From 40CM-4-69-5 sp036556905 (lineage in GTDB: Bacteria; Methylomirabilota; Methylomirabilia; Rokubacteriales; CSP1-6): DNA of 64,000 bases. The notes under the pieces are model-generated. The model was not told where the DNA came from and ran no database searches. It worked only from the letters and a program-made list of their open reading frames with translations. The translations under genes and the position numbers were made by a program. The DNA lies in the NCBI GenBank assembly GCA_036556905.1, contig DATBIM010000094.1:1-64000 (forward strand), read 5' to 3'. Below, in pieces: positions 42,466 through 52,553 of this stretch (position 1 is the first letter of the stretch; every line of letters begins with the position of its first letter).

Positions 42466-44928
42466 ATGGAGGCGGGCCGCATCTGGAGCCGGGGCATCGA
42501 ATGGGAGGCCGTTCGCACGTTGCTGGCCCGTGAGGCGCAAACGCCGATGGGTCGGGAACGGGCGAGTGCCCTGGTACCGCACCTGGACATCTCCACCATC
42601 CGATCCGAGCTCGAGTCCACGACTCAGGCCCGCCGCGCTCTTTCCGAGGTCGACGCGCCCCCCCTCGCTACCATCCCTGATGTCCGGCAGATCCTCGAGC
42701 ATTGTCGACTTCCCGGCAGCGCGCTGGACGGTATCGAGCTGGTGAGCCTGCGCGTCGCCCTGGAGGCCGGACCTCGACTCGTCGCATGGGGGCGGCTCAC
42801 CCAGGCCGTCGCCCCCGAGCTGGCTTCGCTGGCTACTTCCCTCCCCGGCACCGGCGAGCTCCACGCCCTGCTCCAGCGGTCCCTCGACGACGACGGCGTC
42901 GTCAAGGATGACGCGAGCCCACGACTCAGACACCTTCGCCGGGAGATTCGCGAGCGGCGCCAGCGACTCCTCGGCGAGCTGGAACGGATGCTGACGGGCC
43001 CCGAGGCGGACCGCCTCTACGCCGACCACTTTGTCACGGTGCGTCATGGCCGCTACGTCGTGCCCGTGCGGGCCGAGGCGCGAGGCCGGCTCCGCGGCAT
43101 CGTTCATGACCGCTCGCAGAGCGGACAGACGGTCTTCGTGGAGCCCGCCGACATCGTGGAGGCCAACAACGATCTCGTCCAGGCCGCCCGGGAGGAGGAG
43201 GCCGAGACGACCCGCATCCTGGCCGAATTGACCGACACGGTGCGCGGCCGCCTGGCGGATCTCGACCGGCTGATCGACACGGTCGCCCGGCTCGATTTCG
43301 TGTTCGCGCGCGCCCGGCTGGCCGAGCGGATGAGGGCCAGCGCGCCACGGGTCGGCCCGGAGCGTCGAATCGCGATCAGGGGCGCCCGACATCCGTTGCT
43401 GCTGGCGCAGGGTTGGGAGCATCCCGACCGCCACATCGTCCCCGCCGACCTCGAGCTCAGCCCCGACCGTCCCGTCGTCGTGATCACCGGCCCCAACGCG
43501 GGGGGCAAGACCATCGCGCTGAAGACTCTGGCCCTGCACGTGCTGATGGCTCAGAGCGGCTGTCACATCCCGGCCGAGGACGGCTCATCCTTGCCCGTGT
43601 TCACGCGGTTGCATGCGATCATCGGGGACGACCAGAGCGTCGCCGAGAATCTGTCAACGTTCTCGGCTTTCGTCAAACAGGTGCGGGACATCCTGGCCGA
43701 AGCCGACGATCACGCGCTCGTGCTCCTCGACGAGCTGGGAGCGGGGACCGACCCCGACGAGGGAGCGGCCCTGGCCCAGGCGATTCTCGAGGCCCTCCTC
43801 GAGCGTGGCGCCCTGGTCATGGCCACCACGCACCTGGAGCCCCTCAAGGCGTTCGCCAGCACCCACCCCCGTGCGCGCAACGCCTCCGTGGAGTTCGACG
43901 CCGCCTCCCTGGCGCCTACCTTCCGGCTGCGCTACGACCGCCCGGGCCAGAGCCTGGCGCTGACGATCGCCGCCCGACTCGGTCTGGCCCCCGAGCTGAT
44001 CACCCGGGCCGAGAGTCACCGCTCGCTGCACGCCACGCGGCTGAGTGAGCTGCTGCGCCGGCTGGACGAGTACACGCGCGGCGAGGCTGACCGAATGATC
44101 GCCATCGAGCGACGCGAGCAGGAGACGGCCGCGCGCCTGGCCTCCGCACGCGAAGCCGAGGCCACCGCCGAAGGCAAGGCGCGGGAAATCGTGGCCCGGG
44201 CCAAGGAGGAGGCCAGTCGCCTGCTGGGAGACATCCGCCGGGCCATCAGTGCCGAATGGGATCGGCTCAAGCGCCCCGAGCGCTCGCGGCGCGAGCTGGA
44301 CGAGAGCCGCCGGCGGCTGCGTGAGGCGACCGTGCGAGCCATGCCCGAGCCCGGGCCTCCGGCTCAGGCCGGCCTAGCGCTTGCCCCGGGGAGCACCGTC
44401 GCCGCCGATCACCTCGGGCTGACCGGGGAGCTGCTGACCGTCGCCGGAGACATGGCGACCGTGCGAAGCGGCGCGATCACCGTCCGCGTCCCCCTGAGCG
44501 CCCTCCGCCCGGTCCGCACCACGTCGGTCGGGGCCGGGAGTGACGGCGGAGTGGTGCCCCCCCGTGAGACCCGTTTCCTCCGGCCAAACAGCCCTCACGG
44601 GTGGATGGGAAATCGCAACGTGGCCGACGGCGCCAACCCCGTGGTCGAACGGGGCGTCACCACCCCGCCGTTGCGCCCCGTCCCGGCCGAGCTGATGCTG
44701 ATCGGGAAGAGAACAGATGAGGCGCGCGACCTGGTGGAGCAGTACCTCGATGACGCCTTCATGGCAGGCCTGCCCACCGTGCGCCTCGTGCACGGCAAGG
44801 GCACCGGGGCGCTGCGCAAGACGGTACGGGATCTCCTGGCCGCCCACCCGCTCGTGGAGTCGTACCGAGACGGTGAGCCGTCGGAAGGCGGCGCCGGGGC
44901 CACCGTCGCCGCCCTCCGGGTGAGTTGA
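42466..44928 (+). CDS. mutS2: endonuclease MutS2
   Basis: About 820 residues. The MutS core has EPADIVEANNDLVQAAREEE, Walker A VVITGPNAGGKTIALKTLA, VLLDELGAGTDPDEGAALA and STHPRARNASVEFD. After a long coiled coil and a KOW-like barrel (GLTGELLTVAGDMATV) comes the Smr nuclease domain with VHGKGTGALRKTVRDLL. Two oddities: the usual LDLRG at the start of Smr reads LMLIGKR, losing the Asp linked to nuclease activity, and the preceding linker holds a 129-base in-frame palindromic insertion (separate entry). MutS2 acts on branched DNA and, in Bacillus, on collided ribosomes. Start ATG 42466; stop overlaps dnaG. Confidence 0.92.
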   Translation: MEAGRIWSRGIEWEAVRTLLAREAQTPMGRERASALVPHLDISTIRSELESTTQARRALSEVDAPPLATIPDVRQILEHCRLPGSALDGIELVSLRVALEAGPRLVAWGRLTQAVAPELASLATSLPGTGELHALLQRSLDDDGVVKDDASPRLRHLRREIRERRQRLLGELERMLTGPEADRLYADHFVTVRHGRYVVPVRAEARGRLRGIVHDRSQSGQTVFVEPADIVEANNDLVQAAREEEAETTRILAELTDTVRGRLADLDRLIDTVARLDFVFARARLAERMRASAPRVGPERRIAIRGARHPLLLAQGWEHPDRHIVPADLELSPDRPVVVITGPNAGGKTIALKTLALHVLMAQSGCHIPAEDGSSLPVFTRLHAIIGDDQSVAENLSTFSAFVKQVRDILAEADDHALVLLDELGAGTDPDEGAALAQAILEALLERGALVMATTHLEPLKAFASTHPRARNASVEFDAASLAPTFRLRYDRPGQSLALTIAARLGLAPELITRAESHRSLHATRLSELLRRLDEYTRGEADRMIAIERREQETAARLASAREAEATAEGKAREIVARAKEEASRLLGDIRRAISAEWDRLKRPERSRRELDESRRRLREATVRAMPEPGPPAQAGLALAPGSTVAADHLGLTGELLTVAGDMATVRSGAITVRVPLSALRPVRTTSVGAGSDGGVVPPRETRFLRPNSPHGWMGNRNVADGANPVVERGVTTPPLRPVPAELMLIGKRTDEARDLVEQYLDDAFMAGLPTVRLVHGKGTGALRKTVRDLLAAHPLVESYRDGEPSEGGAGATVAALRVS
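44543..44671. repeat. in-frame palindromic insertion in mutS2 (MITE/RPE-like)
   Basis: Terminal inverted repeats ACGGCGGAGTGGTG (44543-44556) and CACCACCCCGCCGT (44658-44671) match at 13 of 14 positions. Inside are a perfect CCCGTGAG/CTCACGGG pair (44561-44568 with 44594-44601) and a CCCCG/CGGGG hairpin (44637-44654). The element is exactly 129 bases, 43 codons, so the reading frame is kept. The encoded segment (for example FLRPNSPHGWMGNRNVADG) is unlike usual MutS2 linkers. Origin as a small mobile palindrome is inferred. Confidence 0.55.
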
Positions 44929-46791
44929 TGGCTGGCTATTCCCCCGCCCTCCTCGACGAGATCCGGGCCAGCACCGACGTCGTCGACCTCGTCGGGCGGT
45001 TCGTGAACTTGAGGAAGGCCGGCGCCAACTGGAAGGGGCTCTGTCCGTTCCACGCCGAGAAGACCCCATCGTTCATGGTCAACGCCAAGAAGGGGATCTT
45101 CCATTGCTTCGGCTGCGGCGTCGGGGGCGACGTCTTCGGCTTCCTCATGAGGATGGACCGCCTCACCTTTCCCGAGGCGGTGCGCGCGCTGGCCAAGACG
45201 GCCGGAGTGGCCCTGCCCGACGAGCGCGGTCCCCGGCAGGATTCGGGACGGGAGGAGCTCTACCGGGTCATGGAGCTGGCCGCGCAGTACTACGCCGACG
45301 CCCTCTGGCGGCCCGGCGGTGAGCGGGCCCAGCAGTACCTCCAGCGACGCGGCATCGACTTCGAGGTGGCCCGGGGATTCAGGCTCGGGTACGCCCCCGA
45401 GGGGTGGGACGGCCTGCTGGGTTTCATGCGCGCCGAGCGCATTCCGGCCGAGGCCCTGGAGGCGGCCGGGCTGGCCGTGCGCCGGGAGAGCGGCAGCGGC
45501 CACTACGACCGCTTCCGGGGGCGTTTGATCTTCGCCATCCGCGACGCCCAGGGACGGGTGGTGGCGTTCGGGGGCCGGGCCTTCGGCGACGAGATGCCGA
45601 AGTATCTCAACTCGCCCGAGACGCCCATCTATACCAAGGGCAACCTGCTCTACGCCGCCGACCTGGCCCGCGCGGCGATCCGCGAGCGGAATCGCGCCCT
45701 GCTGGTGGAGGGTTACGTCGACTGCCTGATGGCCCATCAGCATGGCTTTACCGAGACGGTGGCCGCGCTGGGCACCGCGTTCACGCCCGCTCAGCTCGGC
45801 CTCCTCCGCCGCCTCTGCGAGGAGGTCGTGACGTTCTTCGACGCCGACGCTGCCGGCCAGAAGGCGGCCGAGCGCGCTGCCGAGCTGCTCGAGCCCACAG
45901 CGACCAGCCTGGCCTGGGGCGTCACTCGCACGGGCAGCCTGGAGGGCGGCAGTCCGTTTCGGCTCAAGGTCGCGCTGCTGCCGACCGGATACGATCCCGA
46001 CAGCTTCCTGCGCGAGCATGGCTCCGGCCCCTTCGGCGAGCGCATCGCGGCAGCGCGGGGCCTGCTCTCCTACGCCTTGGAGCGAGCGATCGCCGATCCC
46101 GACGGCGCCGGCGGGCCCCGGGCCCGGGCCAACGCCTTCGCCAGGGTGGCGCTCATGCTGGCCAAGGTGGCCGACGCCGAGGAGGCTGTCGTCCTGTCCC
46201 GCGAAGCCGGAATCAAGCTGGGGGTGGATCCGGCCCAGCTCTGGATCGAGGCCCAGAAGCTCCAGACGGCATTGCGACGGCCCGCCTCGGCTGCGCCGGC
46301 CGCCCCCACCGGGGAGCCCACCGCCCGGGAGCGGGACCTGGTGGCCTCTCTGCTGGGGTCGGCCGCCGCGCGGGCCCTGCTGCTGCCCCGGATCGAAGAC
46401 GAGGACCTCCGACACGCCGGCCTTCGGGCGATCGTCGCGGCCCTCAAGGGCCGCCCCGACGCCGCCGCCGAGGCCTTGCTCAGCGACCTCCCCGATGAGA
46501 GCGCCGCCAGTCTCCTGTCGGCCCTGCTCGTCGCGGAGCGCGAGGGGCCCGACGACGATCAGGCCGCGATCAACCAGTTCGCGGCGCACCTGGAGCGGGA
46601 GCACCGCCTGCGGCGCCAGCGGGAAATCACCCGGAGCATCAGCGAAGGCCAGACGGCCGCCGGGGTAGCGGCAACGCCACGCGAGGAGTTCATCGCGCTG
46701 CACCACGAGAGCAAGGTCGTGTACGAGCTGACGGGGGGTGTCGCCCAGTCGCTCGAACCTCGGGACCCCGATCCCCAAGGAGCCCAGACGC

Positions 46792-46799
<8 letters not shown>
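44928..46799 (+). CDS. dnaG: DNA primase
   Basis: 623 residues from the ATG at 44928, overlapping the mutS2 stop (TGATG). The zinc-binding domain has CPFHAEKTPSF and FHCFGCGVGGD; the TOPRIM core has ALLVEGYVDCLMAHQHG and VVTFFDADAAGQKAAERAA; RNAP-basic-motif region includes GRLIFAIRDAQGRVVAFGGR. The C-terminal 150 residues form the helicase-binding helical domain. It makes RNA primers with DnaB. The gene ends inside the rpoD start (eight-base overlap). Confidence 0.95.
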
Positions 46800-48639
<1,840 letters not shown>

Positions 48640-48674
48640 TGTACGCTACCCTAGAGCACCTGGCCGAGGCCTGG

Positions 48675-48746
48675 GGGCCCATAGCTCAACGGCAGAGCAG
48701 CCGGTTCATACCCGGTCGGTTCCTGGTTCGAGTCCAGGTGGGCCCA
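48675..48746 (+). tRNA. tRNA-Met (CAT)
   Basis: Acceptor GGGCCCA/TGGGCCC, D arm AGCTCAACGGCAGAGC, anticodon stem GCCGG/CCGGT with loop TTCATAC (anticodon CAT), T arm CCTGG-TTCGAGT-CCAGG. CCA is not encoded. A paired G1-C72 and no GGG/CCC run in the anticodon stem speak against initiator tRNA; elongator Met is favoured, with the lysidine-type Ile (CAT) as alternative. Confidence 0.93.
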
Positions 48747-48768
48747 GTGACATACGAGGTTGGCTACC

Positions 48769-49476
48769 GTGACTGAATTGCAGACGCTCATCGGTCTTCA
48801 GGACTACGACACCCGGATCGCCGGCCTCGAATCCGAGGCGGCCCGGCTCCCCCGTGAGATCGAGGCGCTTCACGCCGCGCTGAGCGAAGCGCGCAATGTC
48901 GTGGACGCGCTGCGGGCCCGGCTCGACGCGTCTCGCAAGGAGCTGCGGGCGCGGGAGCGGGATCTCGACGACATCGGCGTGAAGCGCGCCAAGTCGGAGG
49001 CCAAGCTCTACGAGGTGAAGACCAACACCGAGTACTCGGCCGTGCTCGTCGAGATCGAGAGCATCAAGACCCAGAAGGCGAAGACCGAGGAAGAGATCCT
49101 GGCCCTGATGGAGCGGCAGGAGGGCCTGGCGGTGGAGATTCGCGAGGCGGAGGCGCGCTATGCGTCGCGTGAGGGCCAGGCCCGCCGCGACGAGGCCACG
49201 ATCCGCCAGCGGCTGGCCGCCGTCGAGCAGCAGCTCGAGGGAGTCCGAGCCGAGCGCGCGTCCCTGGCCCGCGAGGTCCCCCGCAACATCCTGGCCGACT
49301 ACGAGCGCATCCTCAAGGCCCGCGGCGGGCTCGGCGTGGCCGCCGTCACCAGCACGTCGGTGTGGTGCGGCGGTTGCCGGGTCTCCATTCGGCCCCAGGC
49401 CGTCCAGGAGCTGCGCTCCGGGCAGGTCCTGCTCCACTGCGAAAGCTGCGGCCGCTTCCTGTACTGGCGTGAGTGA
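48769..49476 (+). CDS. coiled-coil protein with C4-type zinc ribbon (CT398/PF02591-like)
   Basis: 235 residues. Residues about 5-180 form a long antiparallel coiled-coil hairpin rich in Glu, Arg and Ala (VTELQTLIGLQDYDTRI at the start, TNTEYSAVLVEIESIKTQ in the turn, a conserved family segment). The C-terminus is a zinc ribbon with WCGGCRVSIRPQ and LLHCESCGRFLYW, i.e. CxxC...CxxC. The family is linked in the literature to sigma-54 and secretion-related partners in Chlamydia; function here is unknown. The GTG at 48769 is nine bases after GAGG and is preferred over the TTG at 48760, which abuts it. rnhA overlaps the end by eight bases. Confidence 0.82.
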   Translation: MTELQTLIGLQDYDTRIAGLESEAARLPREIEALHAALSEARNVVDALRARLDASRKELRARERDLDDIGVKRAKSEAKLYEVKTNTEYSAVLVEIESIKTQKAKTEEEILALMERQEGLAVEIREAEARYASREGQARRDEATIRQRLAAVEQQLEGVRAERASLAREVPRNILADYERILKARGGLGVAAVTSTSVWCGGCRVSIRPQAVQELRSGQVLLHCESCGRFLYWRE

Positions 49477-49951
49477 CTCCGGAGGGGGCCGCCCGGCCTC
49501 CTCCGAGCCCGAGGTCACCCTCTACACGGATGGCGCCTGCTCCGGCAATCCCGGGCCCGGGGGCTGGGCCGCGCTGATCATCGACAACGGCCAGGAGCGT
49601 GTGGTCTCCGGCGCCGAGGCCGAAACCACCAATCAACGGATGGAGCTCCGCGCCGCCATCGAAGGACTGGCCGCCCTTCCCGGCCGCCGGCGCGTGCGCC
49701 TGCACAGCGACAGCGCCTACGTCGTCAACTGCTTCCGCGATCGCGGGTGGGAGCGCTGGGAACAGGCGGGCTGGGTGGGCGCGGGCCGACAGCCCATCGC
49801 CAATCGCGACCTCTGGGAGCGCCTGCTCGCCGAAGCCCGACGGCATCAGGTCACCTGGGTCAAGGTGGCCGGGCACACCGGCGATGCGCTGAACGAGCGG
49901 GTCGACCGCCTGGCCCGCGGGGCGATCGCCTCGCTCGGCGCCCGCTCGTAG
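49469..49951 (+). CDS. rnhA: ribonuclease HI
   Basis: 160 residues. The catalytic carboxylates are in LYTDGACSGNPGPGGWAA (Asp), RMELRAAIEGL (Glu), RLHSDSAYVVN (Asp) and GDALNERVDRLA (Asp), with the histidine in VAGHTGD. The order and spacing match bacterial RNase HI, which removes RNA from RNA-DNA hybrids. The GTG start at 49469 lies in the zinc-ribbon gene end and gives a short Ser/Gly-rich N-terminus. Followed by the phosphatase gene after eight bases. Confidence 0.94.
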   Translation: MSDSGGGRPASSEPEVTLYTDGACSGNPGPGGWAALIIDNGQERVVSGAEAETTNQRMELRAAIEGLAALPGRRRVRLHSDSAYVVNCFRDRGWERWEQAGWVGAGRQPIANRDLWERLLAEARRHQVTWVKVAGHTGDALNERVDRLARGAIASLGARS

Positions 49952-49959
49952 CCCCCACC

Positions 49960-50745
49960 GTGGGTGTGGATCGGGACGAGGATCTGCGCCGCATCCGGCG
50001 CGCGCTGGAGCGGGCCGCCGATGTGCTGGCGCGCTTCACCCCCTCCCGGGTCGGCGTCAGCTACAAGGCCCACGGCAGCCCGGTGACCGACGCCGACCTC
50101 GCCGTCGACGAAGCGCTCCGCCGCGAGCTGCCGCGCCCTGACGAGGGCTGGCTGTCCGAAGAGAGCCCCGACGACGCCTCCCGCCTCGGACAGCGCCGGG
50201 TCTGGATCGTCGATCCGCTCGATGGTACGCGTGAGTTCCTCGCCGGCGTCCCTCAGTGGTGCATCTCCATCGGCCTCGTCGAGGACGGACGGGCCATGGC
50301 CGGGGGCGTCTACAATCCCACCACGGACGAGCTCTTCCTGGGCTCCCTGGAGACGGGGACGACGCTCAACGGCCAGGTCGTGCGGGCATCGGCGCGGGCC
50401 AGCCTCGAAGGCGCGAACGTCCTCGTGAGCCGCTGGGCGCTCAAGCACCCGGGCGCCTTCGCCGGCGCACCGTTCGAGCCTCGCGCGGTGGGCCCGATCG
50501 CCTATGCCTTGGCCCTGATCGCGGCCGGGCGAGCCGATGCCATGTGGAGCCGCTCCTCGAAGCCCGAATGGGACATCGCCGCCGGGGCGGCGCTGATCGC
50601 GGCCGCGGGCGGATACGTGGCGGCCTGGGAGGGCGGGCCGCTCACGTTCAACCGGTGGCCGCCGCGGGCGAGCGGGACCGTCGCGGCCGGCGGCCGCCTG
50701 GCGCCCGCCGTGCGCGCCTTCATCACCGCGGCCTCGCGCGCCTAG
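49960..50745 (+). CDS. inositol monophosphatase/CysQ family phosphatase
   Basis: 261 residues. The lithium-sensitive phosphatase motifs are KAHGSPVTDADLAVDEALR, the catalytic GWLSEESPDD (Glu), WIVDPLDGTREFLAGVPQW (D-P-L-D-G-T) and KPEWDIAAGAALIAAAGG (WD-x-A-A-G). The G-T-R-E-F variant of motif is common in CysQ-type 3'(2'),5'-bisphosphate nucleotidases, while length and the rest would also fit inositol monophosphatase. GTG start at 49960. Directly upstream of rnpB. Confidence 0.88.
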   Translation: MGVDRDEDLRRIRRALERAADVLARFTPSRVGVSYKAHGSPVTDADLAVDEALRRELPRPDEGWLSEESPDDASRLGQRRVWIVDPLDGTREFLAGVPQWCISIGLVEDGRAMAGGVYNPTTDELFLGSLETGTTLNGQVVRASARASLEGANVLVSRWALKHPGAFAGAPFEPRAVGPIAYALALIAAGRADAMWSRSSKPEWDIAAGAALIAAAGGYVAAWEGGPLTFNRWPPRASGTVAAGGRLAPAVRAFITAASRA

Positions 50746-50764
50746 CGCGCGCTATACTTTAGGG

Positions 50765-51135
50765 GCGCCAGAGAAGGCTGGACGGTCGCCGGCCGCAGCG
50801 ATGCGGCGGGAGGAAAGTCCGGGCTCCAGAGGGCAGGGTGCTGGGTAACGCCCAGGGGGGGGAACCCCACGGCCAGTGCCACAGAAAGCAGACCGCCGCT
50901 CGTGAGAGCGGTAAGGGTGAAACGGTGAGGTAAGAGCTCACCAGCGGCGCGGGTGACCGCGTCGGCTCGGTAAACCCCACCCGGAGCAAGGCCAAATAGG
51001 AGAGCAATGGGGTGGCCCGCCCCGCTCTCGGGTCAGGCCGCTGGAGGCGCCGGGTAACCGGCGTCCTAGAGAAATGACCGTCGCCCGGGGTCACACCCGG
51101 GAGACTGAACCCGGCTTACAGGCCTTCTCTGGCGC
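50765..51135 (+). ncRNA. rnpB: RNase P RNA, bacterial class A
   Basis: The conserved 5' core (GGGAGGAAAGTCCGGGCTCC) and the 3' core (CACAGAAAGCAGACC and AGAGAAATGACCGTC segments, then GACTGAACCCGGCTTAC) are present in order. P1 is closed by GCGCCAGAGAAGGC (50765-50778) with GCCTTCTCTGGCGC (51122-51135). P12-like and P3 hairpins are evident. The length of about 370 bases is normal for type A. It matures tRNA 5' ends. A TATACT at 50753-50758 is a plausible -10. The closing stem followed by GCCCC and a short T-rich stretch may act in termination. Confidence 0.96.
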
Positions 51136-51301
51136 GCCCCTTTCTTCCCACGCGGCGACGCCTAGCCAGACGTCACGGGAACACATAGTCGAGCACAGCG
51201 CGAGCTCGCGTTCGCCCATGATGGCGGTGTCGGCCCCCCGCACGATCCGTCGCAGGAGTAGTCTCATCGTGCGCCGTTACTACCAGACAGGGGAGGACGC
51301 A

Positions 51302-52525
51302 ATGGCCAGGACGGCTCGACTCACCGTCAAGGGACGCCGCCCGGCCGGCGGGAAGCCGCCGGCCCGCGATCGACGCCGCGCAACACCTGCCGCGCCGGGG
51401 ATCGTCACCCCGAGAACGGCGACCCCGCCGGAGTTCGCGACGCTCCAGCAGATCGTGCTGGCCGCGCGGCGGAAGCTGCCACCCGACCTGTGGGACCACC
51501 TGAGCGGCGGGTCGGACTCCGAGACGACGCTGCTCCGCAACCGCCAGGCCCTCGACGTCCTCGCCCTCCGGCAGCGGGTGCTGATCGATGTGTCGGCCAT
51601 CGATACCACCACCACGCTGCTCGGCCAGAGGCTCGCGATCCCCGTGTTTCTGGCCCCCGTGGGCGCCTTCCTGGGGCTCGCCCACCCCGAGGGCGCCAGG
51701 ACCGTGGCCCGCGCCGCCGTGGCGCGCGGGACGACGGCGTTCGTCAGCACGGCCGCCAAGCCGGGGCTGGAGGACACCGCGGCGGCGGTGAGCGAGCCGC
51801 TCATCTTCCAGCTCTACGTGCGCGGCGATCGCGGCTGGGTGGGAGACATCCTGGACCGGGCCCGCGCGGCTGGATATCGCGCCCTGTGCGTGACCGTGGA
51901 CCGCAACTACTACGGCCGGCGCGACCGCGACCTCGTGAGCCGCATCACCGTGCGCGAGGGCTTCGGCGATCCTCGCTACCAGGCGATGCTGGACTGGGAG
52001 GAGGTCGCGTGGATGAAGGCGCGCATGGGCGTGCCCCTGATCCTCAAGGGCATCGCCACGGCCGAGGACGCCCGGCTGGCCGTGGAGCATGGGGCCGAGG
52101 TCGTCTACGTGTCCAACCACGGCGGGCGGCAGCTCGACCACGGGCAGGGCAGCGCGGAGGTGCTGCCCGAGGTCGTCGAAGCCGTGGCCGGGCGCGCCGA
52201 GGTCTTGGCGGACGGTGGCGTGCAGCGGGGCACCGACGTCGTCAAGATGCTCGCGCTGGGAGCGCGTGCGGTCGGGCTCGGCAAGCTCCTGGGCTGGGCG
52301 TTGGCCGCCGGCGGCGAGGCCGGGCTCGTGCGGATGCTCGAGCTGATGGAGACGGAGATCCGCACGACCCTAGGGCTGATGGGGGTGACGTCGCTCCGCG
52401 AGCTGGGCCCATCGTGGGTGCGCCCGGCGCGGCCGCTGGCGGCGGGCGGGGCGACGAGCGCGTTTCCCTATTTCGAAGAGCAGCTGCGGGCCCAGGCGGG
52501 GCAACGCCGGTCGGGCCCGCGGTGA
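51302..52525 (+). CDS. FMN-dependent alpha-hydroxy-acid oxidizing enzyme (LldD/glycolate oxidase family)
   Basis: 407 residues with a TIM barrel typical of the family: PVFLAPVGAFLGLAHPEG, FVSTAAKPGLEDTAAAV, the barrel-end motif YVSNHGGRQLDHGQGS with the catalytic His, and FMN phosphate contacts in VLADGGVQRGTDVVKMLALG. The likely reaction is oxidation of an L-2-hydroxy acid (lactate, glycolate or mandelate). The first 45 residues are basic and proline-rich and not family sequence, perhaps disordered. GGGGAGGAC precedes the ATG at 51302. The neighbours do not identify the substrate. Confidence 0.87.
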   Translation: MARTARLTVKGRRPAGGKPPARDRRRATPAAPGIVTPRTATPPEFATLQQIVLAARRKLPPDLWDHLSGGSDSETTLLRNRQALDVLALRQRVLIDVSAIDTTTTLLGQRLAIPVFLAPVGAFLGLAHPEGARTVARAAVARGTTAFVSTAAKPGLEDTAAAVSEPLIFQLYVRGDRGWVGDILDRARAAGYRALCVTVDRNYYGRRDRDLVSRITVREGFGDPRYQAMLDWEEVAWMKARMGVPLILKGIATAEDARLAVEHGAEVVYVSNHGGRQLDHGQGSAEVLPEVVEAVAGRAEVLADGGVQRGTDVVKMLALGARAVGLGKLLGWALAAGGEAGLVRMLELMETEIRTTLGLMGVTSLRELGPSWVRPARPLAAGGATSAFPYFEEQLRAQAGQRRSGPR

Positions 52526-52553
52526 CGCCCTGGCCCAGTCGCCGAGCCCGCGG

